From: Acidobacteriaceae bacterium
GTDB lineage: Bacteria > Acidobacteriota > Terriglobia > Bryobacterales > Bryobacteraceae
Assembly (NCBI GenBank): GCA_019239585.1
Contig: JAFAZU010000345.1
Coordinates: 1-5,438, forward strand
DNA length: 5,438 bases
Reading direction: 5' to 3'
Shown: in pieces, positions 1-5,438 of the stretch
Layout of the letters: each line of letters opens with the position of its first letter
Numbering within the stretch: position 1 is the first letter of the stretch
Notes under the pieces: generated by a model
Databases searched by the model: none
Seen by the model: only the letters and a program-made list of their open reading frames with translations
Told to the model about the DNA's origin: nothing
Made by a program: the position numbers and the translations under genes

Positions 1-3000
1 TCGCCTGCTGGTCTCACCGATGGCTGCCAACGGTGAAGAAGCGATTGGTTCGATGGGAACCGATACGCCGCTTGCCTGCCTGTCCGACAAACCGCAGTTG
101 ATGTTTAACTACTTCAAGCAGTTATTCGCGCAGGTGACCAATCCGCCCATCGATCCCATCCGCGAAGAACTGGTGATGTCACTGACCAGCTACATCGGAA
201 CCGAGCGCAACATGCTGACCGAAACCCCGGAGCATTGCCACACGCTCAAAATGCCGCAGCCGATTCTGACCAACCGCGAACTCGAAAAGCTCCGGCGTGT
301 TTCGCGCGGCGATCTGCTGGCCTCCACCTTGCCTACCACGTTCAGCGCGCATGAAGGTGAGACCGGTTTGAAACGCGCCCTTAATGGGCTTTGCCGCCGC
401 GCCTCGCTCGCCATCAAAGCGGGCTATACGCTGCTCATTTTGTCAGACCGAGGCGTGGATGAAGAGTACGCCCCCATTCCGTCGTTATTGGCTCTTACTG
501 CCGTGCATAATCATCTGGTGCGTGAAGGCACCCGCACCGGCGTCGCTCTTATCATTGAGTCCGGCGAGCCGCGTGAAGTCATGCACTACTGCCTGCTGAT
601 TGGCTATGGAGCCAGCGCCGTCAACCCGTATCTGGCTATCGAAACCATCGAACAATTAGCCGGCAACGGCGACCTGCCCAACGGAGTCACAGCCGGGACA
701 GCTATCAAGAATTACGTCAAAGCCGTTAACAAGGGGTTGCTGAAAGTTTTCTCCAAGATGGGCATCTCCACCCTGCAAAGCTATCGTGGAGCGCAGGTTT
801 TCGAAGCCGTCGGGCTCAACAAGGCACTTGTAGAGGAGTACTTCACCGGCACTGCCTCACGCATTGAAGGCATCGGTCTCGATGTGCTCGCTGCGGAAGC
901 CATTGCCAAGCACCGGTTCGCCTTCCGCCCGCTCTCCGACTCGGAAACGGAGTTGGCCGTGGGCGGTGAATATCAATACCGCGCTACCGGTGAGTATCAT
1001 TTGTTGAATCCGCTGACTGTCAGCAAGCTCCAGCATGCCGTTCAGCAGGGGCGCTACGAAACGTTCCAGGAATACGCAAAACTTGTGGACGAGCAGAACG
1101 AAAAGCTCTGCACTTTACGCGGTCTCATGCAATTAAAAAAGGTGCCGCGCCCCGTTCCGCTCGACGAAGTGGAACCTGCTGCCGAGATTGTGAAGCGTTT
1201 CGCCACGGGCGCTATGTCGTTCGGCTCCATCAGCGCCGAAGCTCACGAAACTTTGGCGATTGCCATGAACCGCATCGGTGGACGCTCGAATACCGGCGAG
1301 GGCGGGGAGGACGAAGCACGTTTCATTCCCCTGCCGAATGGCGACTCGAAACGCAGCGCCATCAAACAAGTTGCTTCCGGCCGCTTCGGTGTCACTACTA
1401 ATTACCTGGTGAATGCCAACGAACTGCAAATTAAAGTCGCTCAGGGAGCAAAGCCGGGCGAAGGCGGACAACTTCCCGGCCACAAAATTGACGAGAATAT
1501 CGCCCGCGTGCGTCACTCGATTCCCGGCGTCGGTTTGATCTCACCTCCGCCGCACCATGACATCTACTCCATCGAAGACTTAGCGCAATTGATCTATGAT
1601 CTGAAAAACGCGAATCCTGCCGCGCGCATTTCAGTCAAGCTGGTGGCTGAAGTCGGCGTGGGAACCGTAGCTGCCGGGGTTTCCAAAGCTCATGCTGATC
1701 TCGTTCTCATCAGCGGCTACGATGGAGGCACAGGCGCTTCTCCGCTAACGTCTATCAAACATGCTGGCGTGCCGTGGGAACTCGGACTTGCCGAAACTCA
1801 ACAGGTTCTTGTCATGAACGACCTGCGCAGCCGCATCCGCGTCCAGGTAGACGGCAAGCTGCAAACCGGGCGTGATGTTGTGATCGCTGCTTTGCTCGGC
1901 GCAGAAGAGTTTGGTTTCTCCACCGCCCCGCTTGTGGCGATGGGCTGTATCATGATGCGCAAATGCCACCTCAATACCTGCCCGGTCGGCATCGCTACGC
2001 AAAACCCCCAATTGCGTAAGAAGTTCGCGGGCACTCCGGAGCACGTCATTAATTACTTCTTTTTCGTCGCTGAACAGGTGCGCGAATGGATGGCTGATCT
2101 CGGCTTCCGCACGATGGACGAGATGATTGGCCGCGTGGACATGATTGAGATGCGTCCCGCTGTTGACCACTGGAAAGCGCGCGGTCTTGATTTCACCTCC
2201 ATGCTGTACAATCCGCAAGTTCCGGGCCGCGTCGGACGGCGCTGTACGAAGAAGCAGGATCACGGCCTTGAAGAAGCACTCGATCACAGTTTGCTCCAAC
2301 AGGCGAAGACGGCTATTGAAACGGGAGCGCCTATTGAGTTTAATATGCCCATCCGCAACACTCACCGGGCCGTCGGCACAATGTTAAGCGGCGAGATTGC
2401 GCGTCGTCATGGCTCGGGTGGTCTGCCGGAAGACACAATCCGTATCTGCTTCAACGGGTCCGCCGGGCAAAGCTTCGGGGCGTTTCTTGCCAAAGGCGTC
2501 ACTTTGGTTCTGGAGGGCGATGTGAACGATTACACTGGAAAGGGTCTTTCCGGCGGAAAGATTGCCGTTTATCCGCCTCGAAACTCCACCTTTGCCCCGG
2601 AAGAAAACATTCTGATCGGTAATACCGTGCTTTATGGAGCGACGGCGGGAGAAGCCTACTTCAGCGGCGTAGCGGGTGAACGCTTTGCCGTTCGCAATTC
2701 GGGAGCGACTGCAGTTGTCGAAGGTGTAGGCGACCATGCTTGCGAATACATGACGAATGGAACCGTGGTGGTCCTCGGCCAAACCGGGCGCAACTTCGCG
2801 GCGGGAATGAGCGGTGGCCTGGCGTATGTCTTCGATCCGAACGGAGATTTTGTCCGCTATCGCTGCAACCGTTCCGGGGTTGATCTCGAACCATTATTTG
2901 AACGAGAAGACATCGCCAAACTGGAGTATCTGATCCGAAAACATGTTGAATACACAAACAGCCCGCTTGGACGTCGTTTGCTGGCGGACTGGGCAGGATC

Positions 3001-3136
3001 GCTGCCGCATTTTATTAAGGTGTTCCCGCACGAATATAAACGAGTTTTGGCGCAGGCCGATCTTACTGGAAGAAAAATGCCGGTAGCTATGGAGCCATTG
3101 ACTATTGCTGTAGCTGCTGGCGACAGGGTAAGGTAG
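1..3136 (+). CDS. gltB: Glutamate synthase (NADPH) large/alpha subunit, 5'-truncated by the window edge
   Basis: Large subunit of glutamate synthase, a cytoplasmic enzyme that makes two glutamates from glutamine and 2-oxoglutarate using electrons supplied by GltD. The frame is open from base 2, so the ATG at base 20 is internal, not the start. Roughly 450-500 N-terminal residues, including the Ntn-hydrolase glutaminase domain with its catalytic Cys, must lie upstream, because family members are about 1,500 residues. Numbering from the Met at base 20: the central domain covers about 1-300, beginning with the hallmark IGSMGTDTPLA and the QVTNPPIDPIREE block. The FMN synthase barrel covers about 380-780, with AKPGEGGQLPG at 477-487 and GYDGGTGASP at 566-575. 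The three 3Fe-4S cysteines are C643, C649 and C654 (C-x5-C-x4-C). The GXGXG beta-helix domain covers about 800-1000, with many Gly turns at 867-935. No frameshift or missing key residue is seen. The stop is TAG at 3134-3136, four bases before gltD. The identification is very secure. Confidence 0.98.
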   Translation, partial: RLLVSPMAANGEEAIGSMGTDTPLACLSDKPQLMFNYFKQLFAQVTNPPIDPIREELVMSLTSYIGTERNMLTETPEHCHTLKMPQPILTNRELEKLRRVSRGDLLASTLPTTFSAHEGETGLKRALNGLCRRASLAIKAGYTLLILSDRGVDEEYAPIPSLLALTAVHNHLVREGTRTGVALIIESGEPREVMHYCLLIGYGASAVNPYLAIETIEQLAGNGDLPNGVTAGTAIKNYVKAVNKGLLKVFSKMGISTLQSYRGAQVFEAVGLNKALVEEYFTGTASRIEGIGLDVLAAEAIAKHRFAFRPLSDSETELAVGGEYQYRATGEYHLLNPLTVSKLQHAVQQGRYETFQEYAKLVDEQNEKLCTLRGLMQLKKVPRPVPLDEVEPAAEIVKRFATGAMSFGSISAEAHETLAIAMNRIGGRSNTGEGGEDEARFIPLPNGDSKRSAIKQVASGRFGVTTNYLVNANELQIKVAQGAKPGEGGQLPGHKIDENIARVRHSIPGVGLISPPPHHDIYSIEDLAQLIYDLKNANPAARISVKLVAEVGVGTVAAGVSKAHADLVLISGYDGGTGASPLTSIKHAGVPWELGLAETQQVLVMNDLRSRIRVQVDGKLQTGRDVVIAALLGAEEFGFSTAPLVAMGCIMMRKCHLNTCPVGIATQNPQLRKKFAGTPEHVINYFFFVAEQVREWMADLGFRTMDEMIGRVDMIEMRPAVDHWKARGLDFTSMLYNPQVPGRVGRRCTKKQDHGLEEALDHSLLQQAKTAIETGAPIEFNMPIRNTHRAVGTMLSGEIARRHGSGGLPEDTIRICFNGSAGQSFGAFLAKGVTLVLEGDVNDYTGKGLSGGKIAVYPPRNSTFAPEENILIGNTVLYGATAGEAYFSGVAGERFAVRNSGATAVVEGVGDHACEYMTNGTVVVLGQTGRNFAAGMSGGLAYVFDPNGDFVRYRCNRSGVDLEPLFEREDIAKLEYLIRKHVEYTNSPLGRRLLADWAGSLPHFIKVFPHEYKRVLAQADLTGRKMPVAMEPLTIAVAAGDRVR
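3130..3134 (+). promoter_or_regulatory. Ribosome-binding site of gltD overlapping the gltB stop
   Basis: AAGGT at 3130-3134 lies 6 bases before the gltD ATG at 3141 and shares its last base with the TAG stop of gltB. It is the only purine-rich Shine-Dalgarno-like stretch near that ATG. A ribosome finishing gltB would sit on this site, which fits coupled translation of the two subunits in matched amounts. The coupling is an inference from the spacing. Confidence 0.6.
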
Positions 3137-3140
3137 CGAG

Positions 3141-4547
3141 ATGGGTAAAGCAACAGGTTTTCTCGAATACACGCGTGAAACGCCCGAGCGCCGCCCTGTT
3201 TTGGAGCGCGTGAATGACTGGTTTGAGGTTTATCAGGATTTTCCGCATACCAAAGCCAATCAGCAAGCCGCGCGCTGCATGGATTGCGGCGTACCTTTCT
3301 GTCACACCGCCTGCCCGGTCAACAACTACATCCCGGATTGGAATGACTTGGTTTATCGGAACCGCTGGCGCGAAGCGATCCGCACCCTGCACGCAACCAA
3401 CAACTTCCCGGAATTTACGGGTCGCATCTGTCCCGCTCCCTGCGAAGCCGCCTGCGTGCTCGGCATTAACGAGCCGTCCGTCACTATTAAGGTCATTGAA
3501 CAGAAGATTATCGATCACGCCTTCGCGGAAGGTTGGGTTCATCCGGAACCGCCCTTGCGCCGCACTGGAAAGCGGGTGGCAATTATCGGATCAGGTCCGG
3601 CAGGACTGGCCGCCGCTCAACAGTTGAACCGCCTTGGACACTCGGTTACTGTTCTGGAACGGCACGACCGTATTGGCGGACTGCTCCGTTATGGAATTCC
3701 CGATTTCAAAATGGAAAAGCACATCATCGACCGCCGCCTCGAACAAATGAGCGCCGAAGGTGTCGCTTTCCAGACCAATGTTCACGTGGGATGGGACATC
3801 ACCGCTCAGGATTTGCAACGCGACTACCATGCGGTGCTGCTGGCCATGGGAGCCGAGCAGCCCCGTGACGTCCAAATTCCCGGACGCGATCTAAAGGGCA
3901 TCCATTTTGCGATGGATTACCTCGTTCAGCAAAACAAACGCGGGGCAGGCGACCACTTTACCGGCAAGGAAGAAATCGTAGCCGCCGGCAAGCGGGTCAT
4001 TATCATTGGCGGGGGCGACACAGGGGCCGACTGCCTGGGAACCGCCCACCGCCAAAAAGCCGCCTCCGTCCACCAGTTGCAGATCCACCCGATGCCTCCG
4101 GAAACTCGCCACGGAAGCACGCCTTGGCCTTTATGGCCCTTGCAACTGCGTATGGAAGCCGCCCATGAGGAGGGCGGGGTCCGTGAATGGAGCGTTCTGA
4201 CAACTCATTTCAGCGGAGACGAGCAGGGAAATGTCAAGAAGCTGCACTGTGTACGCGTCGGTCCCAAACCAAAGCTCGAACGTGTTCCTGACAGCGAGTT
4301 TTACCTGGATGTCGATCTGGTGCTGATTGCTATCGGCTTCGCCGGTCCGGTCCGAAACGGTTTACTGGAGCAGCTACCGCTAGAGTTGGATAGCCGGGGA
4401 AACATCAAAACCGACGGGACCTACACAACATCCATTCCCGGCATCTTCTCAGCCGGAGACGCCCGGCGTGGTCAATCTTTAGTGGTTTGGGCCATCGCGG
4501 AAGGCCGTAAGGCTGCGGAGGCGATAGATAAGTACTTGAATCAGTAA
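3141..4547 (+). CDS. gltD: Glutamate synthase (NADPH) small/beta subunit
   Basis: FAD- and NADPH-binding subunit of glutamate synthase. It oxidises NADPH and sends electrons through Fe-S clusters to the FMN of GltB. The protein is 468 residues, close to the usual 470-490. An N-terminal ferredoxin-like domain carries two cysteine groups: C46, C49, C54, C58 (CMDCGVPFCHTAC) and C97, C101, C105 (CPAPCEAAC), which ligate 4Fe-4S clusters in this family. The FAD dinucleotide fold starts at about 145 with GSGPAG at 150-155, followed by the ERHDRIGGLLRYGIPDFK block at 173-190. The second fold, for NADPH, has GGGDTG at 290-295. The C-terminal FAD-contacting motif GIFSAGDARRG is at 434-444. The segment near 316-345 has the HPMPPETR and PWPLWP form plus AHEEGG, unlike the enteric E. 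coli version as I recall it. The ATG at 3141 is chosen for its RBS and its 4-base gap from gltB. The shape resembles other GltD-like oxidoreductases (PreT, NfnB-type), but adjacency to gltB settles the role. Confidence 0.98.
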   Translation: MGKATGFLEYTRETPERRPVLERVNDWFEVYQDFPHTKANQQAARCMDCGVPFCHTACPVNNYIPDWNDLVYRNRWREAIRTLHATNNFPEFTGRICPAPCEAACVLGINEPSVTIKVIEQKIIDHAFAEGWVHPEPPLRRTGKRVAIIGSGPAGLAAAQQLNRLGHSVTVLERHDRIGGLLRYGIPDFKMEKHIIDRRLEQMSAEGVAFQTNVHVGWDITAQDLQRDYHAVLLAMGAEQPRDVQIPGRDLKGIHFAMDYLVQQNKRGAGDHFTGKEEIVAAGKRVIIIGGGDTGADCLGTAHRQKAASVHQLQIHPMPPETRHGSTPWPLWPLQLRMEAAHEEGGVREWSVLTTHFSGDEQGNVKKLHCVRVGPKPKLERVPDSEFYLDVDLVLIAIGFAGPVRNGLLEQLPLELDSRGNIKTDGTYTTSIPGIFSAGDARRGQSLVVWAIAEGRKAAEAIDKYLNQ

Positions 4548-4660
4548 ATGAACCGAATTATTCGTTATTTGGATCTTCGATGAGTGCTTGAACTACCGGA
4601 CTAATCCCGGCTATTCCCATGCGTGTCAATCTCTGCGGATGTACCTGCCATACTACTGAT

Positions 4661-4701
4661 CTGCACAACCCCTGCGCTGGCAACTTTTGTGCAGCCAGCG
4701 C
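4661..4701 (+). repeat. Two overlapping perfect 8-base inverted repeats (alternative hairpins)
   Basis: Seen directly: CTGCACAA (4661-4668) is the exact reverse complement of TTGTGCAG (4687-4694), giving an 8-bp stem with an 18-base loop. GCGCTGGC (4674-4681) is the exact reverse complement of GCCAGCGC (4694-4701), giving an 8-bp stem with a 12-base loop. The arms interleave. The two stems share base 4694, and the 5-base link 4669-4673 looks too short to bridge a combined pseudoknot helix, so they would compete rather than coexist. The second stem is GC-rich but is followed by CAAGAGAAAA, not a T run, so it is not a classic terminator on the + strand. Possible roles are an mRNA 3'-end structure of gltBD, a leader switch of the next gene, or a protein-binding site. 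None is proved. Confidence 0.55.
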
Positions 4702-4731
4702 CAAGAGAAAACACGCCCCAAGTACCTTGGC
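4700..4731 (+). repeat. Further inverted repeats next to the hairpin pair
   Basis: CCAAG (4718-4722) and CTTGG (4726-4730) form a compact 5-bp stem with a 3-base loop. The same 3' arm, read as CTTGGC (4726-4731), also pairs perfectly with GCCAAG at 4700-4705, which overlaps the 3' arm of the GC-rich stem at 4694-4701. The region therefore offers a chain of mutually exclusive pairings. The stems are short and the biological meaning is uncertain. Confidence 0.35.
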
Positions 4732-4803
4732 CACAGTACACTCTCCATCTGAACAGACGTGTTGAGTGAAGCTCCGGTGTCAAGCTAGGGGTATTTATAT
4801 ATT

Positions 4804-4807
4804 GGAG
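4804..4807 (+). promoter_or_regulatory. Ribosome-binding site of the nucleotidyltransferase gene
   Basis: GGAG at 4804-4807 lies 7 bases before GTG 4815 and 10 bases before ATG 4818. The spacing slightly favours the GTG, while codon preference favours the ATG. The two starts differ by only one residue. Confidence 0.6.
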
Positions 4808-4814
4808 TAACGCG

Positions 4815-5390
4815 GTGATGAGTACCTTCGCTCAGTTCCGAGAACAGGCAGCATTCTTGAGGAAATCCAGCGGCTCCACGAACATTGAAAAAACGCTTCT
4901 TAAAGCATTGAAGGTGCTGAAGCTCTTCGGCATTCCCCACTACGTTTGCGGCGGATTTGCTGTCCAAGAACATGGCTACCCCCGTTTCACTGTGGATGTG
5001 GATGTGATTGTGCCGGATGTTGGGTTTGCTCGTGAAAAACTAGCCATGAATGGTTTCCAGGCGAATCCCGGTTCCAAAATGACGGTAACGGATCGAGAGA
5101 CAAGGGTAGAGATCGACCTTCTGCCAGGCGGGAGCAAGGTCGACCCGGGGCCGCTTACCTTACCTATGCCCACACACGTATCTGACAAGCCTCAAATTCT
5201 GGCGCTACAAAGTTTGATCTCTGCCAAACTGTCTACCTACATTGGTCGTGGCATTCAACGGGCGCAAGATTACGCCGATGTCGTCAAACTGATCGAAGTC
5301 AACCACCTGCCGCGAGAGTACAACATAGACCCGAAGGTACAGGAGCTTTACCACAAGCTATGGGATGAAATGCATAGCACGAGATGGTAA
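4815..5390 (+). CDS. Small solo nucleotidyltransferase-superfamily protein (AbiEii/DUF6036-like), function unknown
   Basis: A 191-residue cytoplasmic protein, or 190 if it starts at ATG 4818 instead of GTG 4815. A helical N-terminus of about 40 residues leads into the nucleotidyltransferase signature. This has GG at 46-47 within YVCGGFAV, then HGYPRFTVDVDVIVPD at 53-68 with the likely metal-binding pair D61 and D63, and a third acidic residue D101 in RVEIDLLPGG (97-106). A C-terminal helical part carries K138 and RAQDYADV (149-156), the Lys and Asp pattern seen in AbiEii-type and related stand-alone nucleotidyltransferases. The tail has LPREYNIDP (165-173) and a W-x-E ending typical of small uncharacterised family members I recall from environmental bacteria. 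No signal peptide or membrane segment is seen. Known relatives transfer nucleotides to tRNA or proteins, often as toxins, but no antitoxin gene is seen upstream and the substrate cannot be deduced. All catalytic positions appear intact. The fold assignment is good; the role is unknown. Confidence 0.85.
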   Translation: MMSTFAQFREQAAFLRKSSGSTNIEKTLLKALKVLKLFGIPHYVCGGFAVQEHGYPRFTVDVDVIVPDVGFAREKLAMNGFQANPGSKMTVTDRETRVEIDLLPGGSKVDPGPLTLPMPTHVSDKPQILALQSLISAKLSTYIGRGIQRAQDYADVVKLIEVNHLPREYNIDPKVQELYHKLWDEMHSTRW

Positions 5391-5438
5391 AAATCCAGCG
5401 ATAAGAGCTACTTCTTAGAAGACTTACCCGCCGAAGCA

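Larger units (their letters stand above)
4548..4814 (+). other. Non-coding gap between gltD and the nucleotidyltransferase gene
   Basis: This 267-base stretch holds no convincing gene. An 11-codon ATG frame starts directly at the gltD stop (4548-4583) and has no RBS of its own. I find no GC-rich hairpin followed by a T run, so no canonical intrinsic terminator for gltBD. The middle part is rich in inverted repeats (listed separately). The 3' end is AT-rich just before the next gene (TATTTATATATT, 4792-4803). No well-spaced -35/-10 pair is visible: the best TTGAGT, at 4762-4767, lies 24 bases from TATTTA at 4792, which is too far for a sigma70 promoter. The gap suggests the downstream gene may have its own transcription signal, but the sequence does not show which. 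Confidence 0.7.

Noticed and set aside
1133..1516. A 127-codon minus-strand open frame inside gltB
   Set aside because: It is antisense to the highly conserved start of the synthase domain and has no independent support.
1745..2365. A 206-codon open frame on the minus strand inside gltB
   Set aside because: It lies fully antisense to the conserved FMN/3Fe-4S region of gltB. Its composition (many His, Arg, Ala) is what the complement of that coding sequence produces, and it shows no recognisable family motif.
3102..3542. A 146-codon minus-strand open frame across the gltB-gltD junction
   Set aside because: It is antisense to the gltB end and the conserved cysteine region of gltD. It has no known domain and is best explained as a shadow of strongly biased codons.
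4548..4583. An 11-codon ATG frame starting directly after the gltD stop, as a possible leader peptide
   Set aside because: It has no ribosome-binding site, no run of regulatory codons, and is too far from the next gene to act as its leader.
4661..4701. An H-type pseudoknot formed by the two interleaved stems
   Set aside because: With both full stems paired, the 5-base link 4669-4673 would have to span about 15 base pairs and no bases separate the two 3' arms, so the fold is sterically unlikely. Competing hairpins are the better reading.
4601..4783. A 60-codon minus-strand frame in the gap, with an LGAGC lipobox-like string
   Set aside because: There is no proper signal peptide: the Cys lies after a non-hydrophobic, Trp/Arg-containing stretch. 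The frame runs straight through the inverted repeats. A degraded gene cannot be excluded, but nothing supports one.
4762..4803. A sigma70 promoter from TTGAGT (4762) to TATTTA (4792) or TATATT (4798)
   Set aside because: The spacer is 24-30 bases rather than about 17, and initiation from those -10 candidates would begin at or after the GGAG ribosome-binding site.
5411..5421. CTTCT-T-AGAAG palindrome after the nucleotidyltransferase gene, as a terminator
   Set aside because: The stem is AT-rich with a 1-base loop that cannot close, and no T run follows on either strand.

Overview
The window is a stretch of bacterial chromosome with a GC content in the mid-50s percent (estimated by eye). It holds the two genes of NADPH-type glutamate synthase (GOGAT) and, after a 267-base gap, a small nucleotidyltransferase-fold gene. 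All three read on the + strand. The protein sequences suggest a free-living, non-enteric Gram-negative bacterium. The style of the GltD region (a PWPLWP segment) and the form of the small nucleotidyltransferase made me think of soil or water phyla such as Acidobacteriota or the Planctomycetota/Verrucomicrobiota group. This is an impression from memory, not a demonstrated assignment.

Region 1 (1-3136): the 3' two thirds of gltB, the large (alpha) subunit. The N-terminal glutaminase domain lies upstream of the window. The visible part holds the central domain, the FMN/3Fe-4S synthase barrel and the C-terminal GXGXG beta-helix, with no frameshift. Region 2 (3141-4547): a complete gltD, the small (beta) subunit, only 4 bases after the gltB stop, with its ribosome-binding site running into that stop. 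The two form a standard translationally coupled operon. GltD oxidises NADPH on its FAD and passes electrons through Fe-S clusters to the FMN of GltB. There, ammonia released from glutamine is added to 2-oxoglutarate to give a second glutamate.

Region 3 (4548-4814): a non-coding gap with no canonical terminator or sigma70 promoter that I can find. It carries a cluster of overlapping perfect inverted repeats (4661-4731) that could fold into mutually exclusive RNA hairpins. Region 4 (4815-5390): a 191- or 190-residue solo protein with nucleotidyltransferase-superfamily motifs (GG...DVD...D), related to the AbiEii/DUF-type families, with no visible partner gene. Region 5 (5391-5438): a short tail whose minus strand may carry the last codons of a convergent gene.

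Most of the window is ordinary core metabolism. The least explained items are the structured gap and the orphan nucleotidyltransferase. I see no CRISPR array, tRNA, rRNA, insertion sequence or clear new multi-gene system.
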